The notes under the pieces: model-generated
Told to the model about the DNA's origin: nothing
Seen by the model: the letters and a program-made list of their open reading frames with translations, nothing else
The model's database searches: none
Assembly: GCA_006503475.1 (NCBI GenBank)
Contig: RSEH01000174.1
Location: 1 to 64,000 of the forward strand
Direction: 5' to 3'
Origin: Stentor roeselii
Taxonomy: Eukaryota; Ciliophora; Heterotrichea; Heterotrichida; Stentoridae
DNA length: 64,000 nt
Translations under genes and position numbers: made by a program
Shown here: positions 46,187-56,493 of the stretch, piece by piece
Numbering within the stretch: the first letter of the stretch is position 1
Layout of the letters: the number at the start of each line of letters is the position of its first letter

Positions 46187-47803
46187 ATGTCAAAACATTT
46201 CGCTTTCGACAACAGTCTTGCCTCAATCGAAGAATGCCTAGAAGCCTTAGAGCACCGAGATCGTTACCTAAAATCCCTCGACGAACAAGCAGGCTTTTCA
46301 TCTCACACAACTCTTTACTCTCCAAAATACAGCCAAAACACAACAGGAAGCGAAAAATTCTTCCGCTGTCGTCACGATCGAGAGCTCTCTTCTCTAAAGC
46401 ACGAAGTTGACAATTTAAAATCATCATTCATTGAGAAAACTGAGCACATACTTCACTTAGAAGCTTTATTTCACAGAGCTTTAAACCAAGTCTGCCTGGA
46501 AATCGAAGGAATTCATGAAAAACGTAAGAAAATCTCACAAATAGAAGCGAAAATCACTGAAAAAATATCAAACCAACTGAATCACATCCCGGCAGGAGTT
46601 TTTCCAGCTCACAAGTCGCGATCCCCAGGCGATTTTTCCTTTTCCAACAACGAAGGAGAAGAAACCTCAAACTTCAGCTTTGGCCAAATCGACGAAAACA
46701 TCGAAGTGAACCTTCCACATGAAAATGACTGTAAAGAATTCGAAGAATTTCTAAAAAAACAACAGTCAAGTTTTTACTCTGACCGGCAACTGGAAGAACA
46801 TGAAGTGATGCAGATTCCTTATCTTTTTGACTTAAACTTGAAAATTTCTACTGTTTCCAGAGTCTTCGCTCCAGGTTCCAGCTTGACGGAAAAGTATAAA
46901 GTTGAAAAAGTCATCGCTTCTACTCATTTTTCTACTGTTTTGTCTTGTTTCGACCTGTTTGAAAGGAAAAAAGTTTGCATTAAGGTCATTCATAACCAGA
47001 AAGAAACTTTTGATCAGGGTCTTGACGAGGTGAAAATCATGAACTTGCTTCAAAAACATGCAAAAGGTGGCCTTGCTGCGAAGAACATTGTGAAATTACT
47101 GGAGTTTTTTTATTATCGGGAAAGTTTGCATATTGTTTATGAATTACTTGGAGAGAATCTATTTGTTCTTGCCTCGAACCCACATATTTTGCATATGTTT
47201 CAAGGGGAATGCCTTGGAAAAATTATTAAACAAGTGTTGACTGCTTTGGATTTTATTCATTCTCAAGGAATTATTCATGCTGATATAAAACCTGAGAATA
47301 TTTTACTGTCATCTCCCTTGACACCTAGAAGGTCTTTTAATACTTTTGATGTAAGACTTGTTGACTTTGGAAGCAGTTGTTATCAGACTGATTCTCTTAC
47401 AACTTATATTCAGTCAAAGGCTTATAGAGCTCCAGAAGTCATTGTTGGAGGAAAGTACGACTTTAAAATTGATATCTGGAGCTTAGGGTGCGTCATTGCT
47501 GAACTGCTCACTGGTGAAGTGCTGTTTGAAGCTTGTAGTTTGAAGGAAATGATTACCAAGGTAAAGGATATTTAGATTTTTAAGTGTCTTGGACAACTGC
47601 CTGGAGAGGGGAAATTACTTGAGTTGTATGTTAAGGATAATCAAATTATTGATGAAGAAGAAGTAGAAATTAAAACTTTACAGCAGATCACTAATAATGA
47701 TCAGGAACTTGAATCTTTTCTTAGATGTCTTCTGACAGTTGACCCGAATTTCAGACCTTCTGCTGAAGAGGCCTTGTCGCATAGTTATATGAGTTCACTG
47801 TAA
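46187..47803 (+). CDS. DYRK-like protein kinase with degenerate glycine loop, 2 exons
   Basis: 533 residues after removing a 15-nt intron at 47561-47575 with an in-frame TAG. The N-terminal ~230 residues include a coiled-coil segment. Kinase domain at about 235-530: the glycine loop reads VIASTHFSTVLSCFD (all glycines lost), VCIKVI keeps the Lys, the catalytic loop is HADIKPEN (HRD Arg replaced by Ala) and DFG is in LVDFGSSCYQ. The activation segment is TTYIQSKAYRAPEVIVGG (first Tyr of YxY lost). Family is DYRK by SSC and YIQS motifs. ATP binding may be weakened. Exon 2 completes the C-lobe (FRPSAEEALSHSYM). Confidence 0.9.
47561..47575 (+). other. 15-nt intron of the DYRK-like gene
   Basis: gtaaaggatatttag, A at position 10, in-frame TAG. 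Removal gives MITK-IFKCLGQLPG, as in other DYRKs. Confidence 0.92.
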
Positions 47804-48224
47804 TAATTAACTCATTGGTAGTATTAATTTATATTTTATAAGTATTAGGCTACTGTAATCTAAATTATACTTTGAGAGGATTACTATTAATTTTTATCAT
47901 GAACTTTTGCGACTTTACGTCAGAGATATATGTAACAATGAAGAAAGCATAAGGAAGAGAAAATCAAATTTTTTTGGATTTTTTCGATCCTTCTTTTGTA
48001 TTTAATATTTTTTAATTCTGAATAAATTAACCAAAATATTCATTTTATCTCAATTTTAAATGATAGAATATTTAAAATACAAAACAATTTGACTTAAAAT
48101 TTTAAGGTTACCTGATTTATATATCGGGTAGGAAAATTCTCGTAATAGCTCTCTCAACAATTACAAAAAAGTTTTTTTCTATAAGCAATAATTAAATGTA
48201 TTATCTATAAAATTATTGTTTATT
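47804..48224. other. Gene-free AT-rich stretch, 421 bp
   Basis: Downstream of the DYRK-like gene and of the decayed ARF. No coding-like stretch or repeat recognised. Confidence 0.4.
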
Positions 48225-48750
48225 AAAAGGTTCTTTCTTCTAAATATTTTTAAAGTAAGTCAAGCTCTTAAAATAACCTGCTTTCATTAGCAGCAAGGGG
48301 TTGCAGAAACCATTTTTTATTTTAGGAATCTGAGTATTATCATGTTAGTTTAGTTAATTAGTTAGATGAAAGTATTTGGCTAATTACTGTTTATTGCTGC
48401 AGATGACTCAACAGCATCTTGATGATGGCCCTCATTTATCATTCTTTCGTATCTAATAGTGTCTTCTCAACTCTTTCCTTATTATTAGAATATACGATTA
48501 AGATGAATTCCTGGATTCCTTCATAATTATACCTCAACAAATGTTTGTTTTTTTCTATACTGAATAGTAAAGTTGATGTTTCTGAATACTATCCCATCAT
48601 CATAAAAGTCAATTTTTGGAATAGTTATCACTAGTTATTGAACTTCATTTGTATAAAATGATCTATTCTACTGCTTGTTTTAGACAAACTATAAGGATTT
48701 TAATGTCTCTCATTTCAAAAGTTATAATCAGTCTGTTGATTAAATTTTTC
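48225..48750 (-). pseudogene. Decayed ARF GTPase gene
   Basis: The minus strand aligns over nearly the whole ARF length with the live gene at 1-425. Translated remnants in order: EMRDIKILIVCL (for EMRILMVGLD), IILY, VITIPKI, FRNINFT, RRYNYEG-like around 48525, SNNKERVE (for SNDRERVD), RYERMINEG (for EFKRMMNED). The C-terminal third (KNGFCNP, then LLMKAG) aligns at DNA level down to about 48225. Stops, substitutions in the P-loop and switch II, and several small length changes show it is dead. The N-terminal part, cut off in the live copy by the window edge, is recognisable from ARF family knowledge. Confidence 0.88.
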
Positions 48751-49999
48751 CAATTAAATCAAATAGATCGTGACAATATTTATTTTGACAAATTTATGCT
48801 TAATTTAAACGATTATGAGAAATACCTTAGTTTTTCCCAAGGGAAATGATGTGTTACATCTTTCTTTTTCTTGTAGTAAATGTATTTAGTAATTCTGTTT
48901 AATAATTACCTAAAAACTGTTTAAGTAGTTATAAAATTAAATAATGTCAGCAAAAAATGTTGCCACCTGACTTGAATCTCAATCAACCTCTTTTTATTTC
49001 TTGTAATTTCGATTGATAAATTATATAGCAACATTGTAGGATAGTCTTAGTGGTTCTCTAAATGCTATCGCAATCTTTTACATCACACCTCCAGCATTTG
49101 ATATCATGCCATAAAAATCTCTCCATTAAATGAAGTAGTTTAGGTCAATGAGAAAATCTCTTAATTGATAAAATTAAATTTTTAATCTTTATCATTGTTT
49201 CTGTTATATCCTGAACAAAAATTTCTGCATATCCTATTCATGCCTTTGGCATAATCCAATCAAACTCCAAATTTCATATTGATACTTCTATATTACATCT
49301 CATAAATTGATTCTAAAAAAACTATCTCCTAAAAATTAGGCGATCCAGACATTCCAGATGTTCCAGAGTAATTCTTACAGATCAATTCTACTTTAATTCA
49401 AGTCATCTTTCTCACACAAAACTCCTTTTGCGATCTTTTCTTTACTCTTTTAGTCTTTCTCTCTCTAAGCTCATAAAAGGTGCACAGTAGTTCATGATTC
49501 CAGGTTGTTTTGGGTAGCCCACAATTTTAATTTGATAATTTTTAAATAAGTGTCACAAATAGTTGATTCAAGCGGAATTATGAGTTATTCCTATAATTGA
49601 AATATCGGAAGAAACAATATAGTTCTGGTTTATTATCTCGTCGCGTTGATGTGCTTCTGTCCAATTTGAAAAGTCTTTGATCAAAAATGCTTCGTGAATC
49701 TTTTTGAATTCAAAAATTTTTGAAGAAATAAGAAAATTTTATCTTTGTTAAGTGGGATGAACGAAGAATGATTTCAGGAATATGGTCTACTTTCAACAAC
49801 TAAGTATAGACTGGTTTATCTTAACAATATGAGGAGAAGTGTCTCTCATCGCGATGACTACTCCAAACCCGCTTGAGCCACAGAGTTTAATTTCACACAC
49901 AGTGCTGTTAATTTTAATGTCCAACAGACTATCTAGAGTTGGTGCGAAATCAAAACTCCATTATTTATATAATCAATCGAATAGTTATATCTTAATATA
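48751..49999. other. Gene-free stretch with unidentified coding debris
   Basis: AT-rich sequence without an intact gene. On the minus strand at about 49830-49970 is an open stretch reading LDSLLDIKINSTVCEI and then CGSSGFGVVIAMRD. Near 49620-49720 are FEFKKIHEAFLIKDFSNW and RDEIINQNYIVSSDISII, and near 49480-49530 GYPKQPGIMNYCAPF. These look like pieces of an eroded gene. A GSSGFGVV glycine loop hints at a kinase, but I cannot support that call. Confidence 0.4.
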
Positions 50000-51460
50000 T
50001 TTCTATTGTTATTAAAATTCAATATTTCAAGACTATCATCGAAAATGATGTCTATTTTGTTTTAACGACCAAAAGTTTATTTGAAATTTTTATGAATAAA
50101 AAAATGTCTAAATGTTAACAATAGACCTACATTTTTTTCTTGAAAAAGCTCATTCTCGAGCAACTAAGCAATTTCTACCAGGTCCTATTACAACATGGTA
50201 TCTGGAATGAGCTTACTCAGAATATCAAAAAAAATTTGAATATATGAATTCATCATGGATAAATTGACAAAAAGAGAGCTATCTTGGATTTAAAACAAAG
50301 CAAGTAGGATATTGAATGTCTAAGACAGTTTTAAGGATAGCCTATACTAAAAAAATCCTTTTTGGGACAAAAGAATGTGTTTTTGTGTTTAAGATAATAC
50401 TTGTAACACAAATTCAAAATTTAGATATAGCGAAAGGATGAATATAAGCCGTTTTAATACTTACTTGTGATTTTATTGAGAGAAGAGTTTCATACTCTTA
50501 TGAGCTGCTGCAGGTGAGGAGGGTGATTGCAATATTTATAGCTTGAACCTAAACTCAAAGTTATTGAAAATTAATAGCATTAGCTGATTATGGCTTTACA
50601 AAATTTTATTCTCTCACTTTATCAATAAGATGTACTTGGAGTGTGTAGGGAAGGTTTGGGGAAGCTGACTCTAATGATGGTGTGAATTTTTTGAATTGAT
50701 AAATAAACTAAATATATGCTATTGAAATATATTTTCTATAATGAGTTTCGGGGGTTTATTAGTCTAAACTTAAATGTTTGATAAGCACTTTAATCGGAAA
50801 TACAATCAATTATTGGTTTTTATATAAACATGCTAAACACTCTAACTTTAGATATAATATAATCAGTACGATTAGTGTTTCCTTGAATATATTGTAGTAG
50901 TTGTTATATATACCCCCGCTGTATATCGAAATAATTACAAGAATATGAATAAATCATGTTCCAAGTAATAAATTTTAATTTTATGATTGAGCTAGCACTA
51001 TCAAAGAATCCAATCCTTGTCCTGAATTATTTATAATCCTAATGTTGAGACTAGGGTTTTTAAAACTCTTAAGTTTGTGAGAGCTGTCTGACTTGAAGTT
51101 GTTTTTTATTTAATTAAATATTAATAGCCAATAAACAGCCTTCAATTTTTAATAAGTAAATCTCAATGAAAAAATATTTGAAAATTATGATCAAATATGA
51201 TTTATAAGAATTATTGTAATTCTCTAGTGAAAAAAGAGATTATTCTCTCTTATCAATCTCTTTAGAGAAAGCACTATTCTGATATAAAACAAAAATTGTT
51301 GAAAAAAATAATATATTAGGATTTTAGGCATACTTTGTAAAACTTTTTGATTTAGTTTACATAACCCTATTTAGATTTAATTATACTCCAAAAATCAATT
51401 CAATAAATTTAAATATTTTTAAATATATTCAGTTATTTAGACACTTAGATCATGGATGGG
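50000..51460 (+). pseudogene. Decayed paralogue of the Kelch / Cys-rich membrane-protein gene
   Basis: DNA alignment by eye with 23580-25080 of the live gene is continuous. Examples: 50508-50550 parallels the GEEPICTIYSFNL codons (about 24099-24137), 50600-50660 parallels the FINKKYLMYAGGQVWG codons, and 50786-50806 parallels TLIGNTI. 51010-51060 matches the Cys-rich CPDGYYNP segment and 51210-51330 the first membrane-flanking region, including a shared TAGTGAAAAAAG. Many stops and indels occur, so it is not expressed as protein. The 5' Kelch repeats before about 50000 are gone or unrecognisable, and the alignment fades after 51460. Confidence 0.85.
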
Positions 51461-51679
51461 ATAGTATAACTATGTATATTTTTATTTTCATGATAACGCG
51501 ACTATAAGATTTCCCATTTTCTATATCATAATTTTGTGAATCACTATAACCTTCTCCATATTCCCATAATTTTACAAATCAGATACAATCTTTAGATTTA
51601 GAACTCCAATATTCTAACCCACAACTCCACAATACACCTAAAAACCTAAAAATCCCATTAACCCCGAATTTCTATATAC

Positions 51680-52984
51680 CTAATATCTAGCTTCTTCAAT
51701 ACCTTCCTTATTCCCTTCTAACCTAAACCCTTTCTGCGTGATGCTTGTTGATGCAAGTCCAGTCCTCTGAATTTCATTTTCCAAAACCAAAAGTCCAGAA
51801 ATCCTAAGAATTCCAAAAACGATCAAAGCCCAATAGCAAGCCCAAGCACAAACCGCGACAGTGCCAACGACTTGAACAGCGAGTAGATGTCCAGTCCAGC
51901 CTCCCCAAAACACGCCTTTTGCATTGTCGATGAATCCAGGAAGTACCCCGCCTACGAGTCCAGGCAATAAAAAAGTACTCACCACGTTTAAAGGGTCGTC
52001 ATATCGAAGCCATATCAGAAATTTCACTCCTAAAGAAAAGACCAGTCCTGCCAACATTCCGAAAAAAGCAGCTTCCCAGGCTTGACAGTTTGATGATGAA
52101 GATATTATAACCATTCCTGCGATAAAACCTTGGTATATTGCTGTGAAATGGGTTGAAAGGTCGACGTTGAAAACTGTTAGGAGCTTTAAGGAGATTAGAC
52201 TTGAGGATGAACCAGATATCCAAGTGTTTCCGAAACCTCCACCTGCTAAATGACGTTTTCCTATTTGGAGATCATTGTTTAGGGTGAAGACTCCGATGAT
52301 TGTAAGAAGGGCACCAATATAATAAAAAGCTTGATTTTCATTAGTGAACCCGGGAGAAGCCTGGATTCTCGAAAACCTTCCAATACGTCTACCCGTCATA
52401 GCTCCTCCAATAAGAGCCCAAGTTCCAGCGAACACATAAACAGTGATAGTGAATCCAAAATCCCTGATTTCAGTTTCCAGTTCAGTGACAAGCCATCCAT
52501 CCTTAGTCCAAATCCAAGCAACAATAACAGGCCAGATGAAAAGCATCAAAGCACAGCTGATGACAGGATAAACAACATACTGAGCCTTTTCACTGATAGC
52601 GCCGTTGATGATAAACTGCATAAAAATTCCAATCAATCCGAAATAAGAAGGCGGGAAAGTCCTTACATTGTAAAGCCAGTCTTCTCCTCCGAATTTGTCC
52701 TCGCCGATGAACTTTGAGTCGACTTGTCCTAAGGCGAAGGCGTAACCGATCAGCCACCAGCAGATGAAACTTGTGGAAAACATTAAAAGGTTCTTGAGGA
52801 GTAAATGAGAACTGTTTATTGAACGGATTGTACCGAATTCTAATAGGGTCAGGCCTAGCTAAGTATCGCTTACCAGCCCGAGGTAAACTCCTAAGTTCCA
52901 TTCTAGACCTCCGAAAAGAAGGGGATTGTTGTCGAGACCTTTTAAGGTTGGGGTAAGTGTTGTGGTCAAGTTGGATGATGACAT
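51680..52984 (-). CDS. Ammonium transporter (Amt) homologue lacking the pore histidines, 2 exons
   Basis: 429 residues after removing a 15-nt intron at 52859-52873. The start MSSSNLTTTL at 52984 opens an AMT1-type N-terminus, and exon 2 continues LGLTLLEFGTIRSINSSHLLLKNLLMF, shown here in part as LLEFGTIRSINS (AMT: LExGxVRxKN). About eleven membrane segments; NLLMFSTSFICWWLIGYAFA, then FIINGAISEKAQ fit the family. The first pore His (DFAGGxVVH) is in FTITVYVFAG and reads Tyr. The second (D-x-x-x-x-x-x-H-G-x-G) is DDPLNVVSTFLLPGLVGG, with Phe in its place. Probably a sensor or altered channel rather than a normal ammonium transporter. Confidence 0.85.
52859..52873 (-). other. 15-nt intron of the second Amt homologue
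   Basis: gtaagcgatacttag, A at position 10, in-frame TAG. Removal joins GVYLGL to LGLTLLEFG. Confidence 0.92.
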
Positions 52985-53008
52985 TTATAACCATTTATCT
53001 GTTAAAAA

Positions 53009-53653
53009 TTATTTGAATTGGCTTGGTGGTATCAGGGTACTTCTGGATGTTGGAATGAAAACTTGACTCACAGAATCGATTTGAAGACAAGCTGTTGAAA
53101 TATTTTTCTTCTGCAAGTAAAACGATTCCATATATTTGAGTTTAAGTAAAGAATGACTATGAAAATTCATTTCTTCACATCCAGCACACAAATTATAACA
53201 AGCGCAAACACAACACTTATACCTAACTCCATAAATAACTTGAGACTGGCAAATATTACAAGAAACCAAATGAATAGATTTCGAATGCTTTTGAAGTTCT
53301 TCCCTAATCAACTTTCTTATGTCTTCAACAATAGAGTCATCTTTAATATCCCCAGAGAATTTCACTTCTGAAGACTTGCTTTCAGTTCCGAGAACCGCAT
53401 CAACAGCTTTATCGGAATACTCGTTTCCTGATATTTTATTGAATTTTTCGTTCTTTGGAATCTGGCAGAATTTTGATGAAGGAGGTGAAAAGTCGCTGGC
53501 GTCAAGACCAATGTCGATGAGATTTACTTTGATTTGACTTGACTTTTCTTCTAAAGCGATTTGAGTGGTTTGGCTTGGGCGTTCTATTGATGAAACTCCG
53601 CATGACTTGTCATTTGAATCGAAGGCAGATGTGCCTTTGTTACATAAAATCAT
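53009..53653 (-). CDS. ZZ-type zinc-finger protein
   Basis: 214 residues from ATG 53653 (the frame opens 28 codons earlier at TTG). Mostly Ser/Lys/Asp-rich, with a helix (DIRKLIREELQKH) just before a ZZ domain at about residues 130-175: CNICQSQVIYGVRYKC, CVCACYNLCAGCEE, then HSHSLLKL. Zinc-ligand spacing is complete. ZZ fingers bind N-terminal residues or histone tails; NBR1/p62-type autophagy adaptors share this sequence style. No PB1 or UBA domain is present, so the role is open. Confidence 0.82.
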   Translation of the reverse strand: MILCNKGTSAFDSNDKSCGVSSIERPSQTTQIALEEKSSQIKVNLIDIGLDASDFSPPSSKFCQIPKNEKFNKISGNEYSDKAVDAVLGTESKSSEVKFSGDIKDDSIVEDIRKLIREELQKHSKSIHLVSCNICQSQVIYGVRYKCCVCACYNLCAGCEEMNFHSHSLLKLKYMESFYLQKKNISTACLQIDSVSQVFIPTSRSTLIPPSQFK

Positions 53654-53924
53654 TTTTATAAGTGTTCTAATATATTGGAAGAGTTTTAGGCTTATAATTT
53701 TAAATTCATAAAAATTTTGATGATGATTCAGAGTCAAATCATGATAATCCTCAGTATTTTTGTTGAATTATCAGGAAACTTTGATTGTAAATAATGATAA
53801 AAAATTCTAAGATTAACGAAAAACTATAAGAAAATCATCCTTTTTATAATAATAAAAAGAACTAATTCAATCATTTTTTCATCAAGTTATTAACCCTCTC
53901 ATTTTATTCTAACCTACTTGATAA

Positions 53925-55472
53925 ATGGGAGACAATGTAAATACTATCCGAAGCCCGAACCTACCAGAAACAGCCTCATCACTAAGAGCGAAACGTTTTC
54001 TCAAATGTAAATCAGGAACATTTCCAAAACTCTTAGAACTAAATACCATATTTCCTTCTCGAATCCTAAAAAGAAATCCAATCGAACTCAAATTATCACT
54101 AAAAAATTTTCGAGCTCCTTCAAGAAAGTCCATAGATTTTTCCTCAACTCAAAGAGCTCAATCAAGAAAATCAATGGATTTTTCATTTCTGCTAAAAAGT
54201 CCTAAAAAATCATCAAGAAATTCAATCGATTTTTCATCAACGTTTAAAAGTCCAAAAACTCAATCAAGAAACTCGATATGTCAAATAAATGGAGGTAATT
54301 TATCAACGAATTTAGAAAAACCATTTAATATTTGTGAGTATTTCTCGATATTGAATCAAGAATTCGAGGATCAAGATTTGAGTTCAACAGAAATGCCGAG
54401 TATCATGACTGCTGAAGAAGCTTTAAAGAAATTTGGTCGATTTTTGAGTGTTTTTGAGCAAAAAGAAATAAAAAGATTCAAAAATATTTATTATATTAAA
54501 AAAAATAGGGAAGAACTGAATAGTCCTTTGAGGAATAAGGAAGGGGATTACTTGTATGAAATTGGAGATAGTATTTGTTATCGATATGAAATTCTTCAGC
54601 TTATTGCTTATGGATGTTTCGGGCAGGTGTTAAAGTGTCTTGACCATAAAACCAAAGAAGAAGTTGCAATCAAAGTACTGAAAAAAACTCATACTTCTAA
54701 GAAACAGGGACTAACTGAATACAAAATCATTCAATTACTCCAGTCAAATGCTCCAAATAACAACTGCATTGTTGAAGTCAGGAGAAAGTTCGAGTTTCGC
54801 TTTCATTTTTTCATTGTCTTTGAACTTTTAGGAGTCGATCTTCATCACTTCCTTCATGTCCATGAGTACCGTCCTATTTCAGTTAATCTCGTTAAAAGAA
54901 TAGCAGCTCAACTACTGACAGGTCTAGCACAAATGCACTCTTTGAACATCATTCACTGTGACTTAAAGCCAGAAAACATTGCTTTTAAAAATTCCAACAA
55001 GTCAAGTATCAGAATTCTTGATTTTGGCTCTTCCTGCTTTGCTGATATGATGATTTTCACATATATTCAAACTAGACTTTACAGGTCTCCTGAAGTGATT
55101 TTACAATGTGGGGATTATGACTCAGCAATTGATATCTGGTCACTTGGGTGCATTGTTGCTGAACTTTTGCTTGGAGAACCTGTTTTTAAAGGAAAAAATG
55201 AAGCTAGAATGATTAAGTCTATTGTCAGGGTTCTTGGATTTCCTCCTGAAAATGTAGTCAATAGGGCTAAGGCTAAGTCACTTTTGAAGAACTGCTATGA
55301 AAGGGGAGTTGTTAGCTTGAGAAGTGTTTTTACTAAGTATAGTCAGGATGTTGTTGATTTTATTGAAGGGTGCTTGAAATGGGAACCTGATAAAAGAATC
55401 ACTGCTCAGGAAGGGTTGAATGCGAAATGGTTTAGACCGATGCATTCGAGAGTCAAATCCATGATTTATTAA
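53925..55472 (+). CDS. DYRK-family protein kinase with SxDF repeats
   Basis: 515 residues. The N-terminus (about 65-125) contains four or five copies of a Ser-rich unit like SRKSIDFSST, SRKSMDFSF, SRNSIDFSS and SRNSI: probable phosphorylation or docking repeats. A DYRK-homology-like patch (LRNKEGDYLYEIGDSICYR) precedes the kinase domain at about 220-510. Motifs: AYGCFGQVLKC (first loop Gly replaced), VAIKVL, HCDLKPEN, LDFGSSCF, and TYIQTRLYRSPEVIL (first Tyr of YxY is Phe/Thr). The key catalytic residues are kept. Fourth DYRK-type kinase of the window. Confidence 0.93.
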   Translation: MGDNVNTIRSPNLPETASSLRAKRFLKCKSGTFPKLLELNTIFPSRILKRNPIELKLSLKNFRAPSRKSIDFSSTQRAQSRKSMDFSFLLKSPKKSSRNSIDFSSTFKSPKTQSRNSICQINGGNLSTNLEKPFNICEYFSILNQEFEDQDLSSTEMPSIMTAEEALKKFGRFLSVFEQKEIKRFKNIYYIKKNREELNSPLRNKEGDYLYEIGDSICYRYEILQLIAYGCFGQVLKCLDHKTKEEVAIKVLKKTHTSKKQGLTEYKIIQLLQSNAPNNNCIVEVRRKFEFRFHFFIVFELLGVDLHHFLHVHEYRPISVNLVKRIAAQLLTGLAQMHSLNIIHCDLKPENIAFKNSNKSSIRILDFGSSCFADMMIFTYIQTRLYRSPEVILQCGDYDSAIDIWSLGCIVAELLLGEPVFKGKNEARMIKSIVRVLGFPPENVVNRAKAKSLLKNCYERGVVSLRSVFTKYSQDVVDFIEGCLKWEPDKRITAQEGLNAKWFRPMHSRVKSMIY

Positions 55473-56093
55473 GACAATTTTTAAGTTAAGTATTTCATGG
55501 GTTTAGGAAGATTTTTGATTAATCATATCAATAATATGAAATCTCTAATTCAACCCAAGACTTATCCTCCTGATTTATTGAAGTTCATATGAATATGACT
55601 GGTAAACACGATTTACGTAATTAATAATGGTTTGGATCTATTTGAAATACTATCAAGTAAAATTTTACTTCTAAGATTTACAAAAATTTGATAGGTTTAT
55701 AAAATACTGATCATGAGCTGTTCCATCAAGCACGTACTTGGTTTTCTGGCTTCAAATTTGAAGACTTGATGATTTCTGCAAAGTTTTCAGATATCTTTAC
55801 CCTTTAAATTTAAAAGTTAGCTCATTTTTCAAGAAACCTCAAGAATTAGAAATAAGATTGTAACTTGCACTAAAAAAGTATGAAAAAACATATAATTATT
55901 AGAGCAAAATAAATAAATCCTTCATCCAACACCTAATTATCAATAGATATCTATTCCTCCATCTAAACATCAATCATTAAAAAAATTTCGCATCCCTCAC
56001 CAAAAGACAACCTCCACAATCCAATTCAATACCCAGATGCCTCTCACCCGATCCACTCCATGATCTCAAATCCCATAAAACCAACATCTCAAA
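55473..56093. other. Gene-free stretch, 621 bp
   Basis: AT-rich sequence between the DYRK stop and a small plus-strand gene. A minus-strand stretch near 55735-55800 (ISENFAEIIKSSNLKPENQV) looks faintly coding but is isolated. Nothing else seen. Confidence 0.4.
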
Positions 56094-56480
56094 ATGGAGT
56101 CTTCCATAGACAGCCGAGTAGTGCGTACAATCCGAAGTCTTCGTAAGTTGCAAAGCACAGCAGATTCATTTTCGACAAGAACCAGTACTCCATCACACGA
56201 AAACCAAGTGATTGAAATCATTTCAAACCGAGAAGAACTTAACAGTTTCCGTGAAACTCTGACATCAAGCGAAATTTACGAAGTAATAAAAAATGACTCA
56301 TCAATAATCAGCGACCTGATGACCGAGCCTTCATTAAGCGCAGGTCAAATTCGTAAAATCCACGAAAAATTACAGGAATTTATTGAAACCAAAAAGATTC
56401 AAATAGCGAAACAGTCGATAAGTGCAAAGATTCAAGAAAGAATGGAAAGTTTAAAGAAACAATTGGCTGATTCTATATAA
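56094..56480 (+). CDS. Small helical protein, unknown
   Basis: 128 residues, with an Arg/Ser-rich start and helical remainder (about 75-128 likely coiled coil: IRKIHEKLQEFIETKK, ERMESLKKQLADSI). No recognised family. Convergent with ISCA1 at 13 bp. Confidence 0.65.
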   Translation: MESSIDSRVVRTIRSLRKLQSTADSFSTRTSTPSHENQVIEIISNREELNSFRETLTSSEIYEVIKNDSSIISDLMTEPSLSAGQIRKIHEKLQEFIETKKIQIAKQSISAKIQERMESLKKQLADSI

Positions 56481-56493
56481 TATAAGTTGAATT

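Noticed and set aside
48649-48849. Small 66-codon plus-strand frame at the edge of the decayed ARF
   Set aside because: Partly antisense to the ARF fossil, with no homology or ATG context; treated as chance in AT-rich DNA.
47804-51679. Transposon or virus-like element as explanation of the gene desert
   Set aside because: No terminal repeats, transposase, reverse transcriptase or capsid-like sequence was recognised; the interpretable parts are host ARF and Kelch-type gene remnants.
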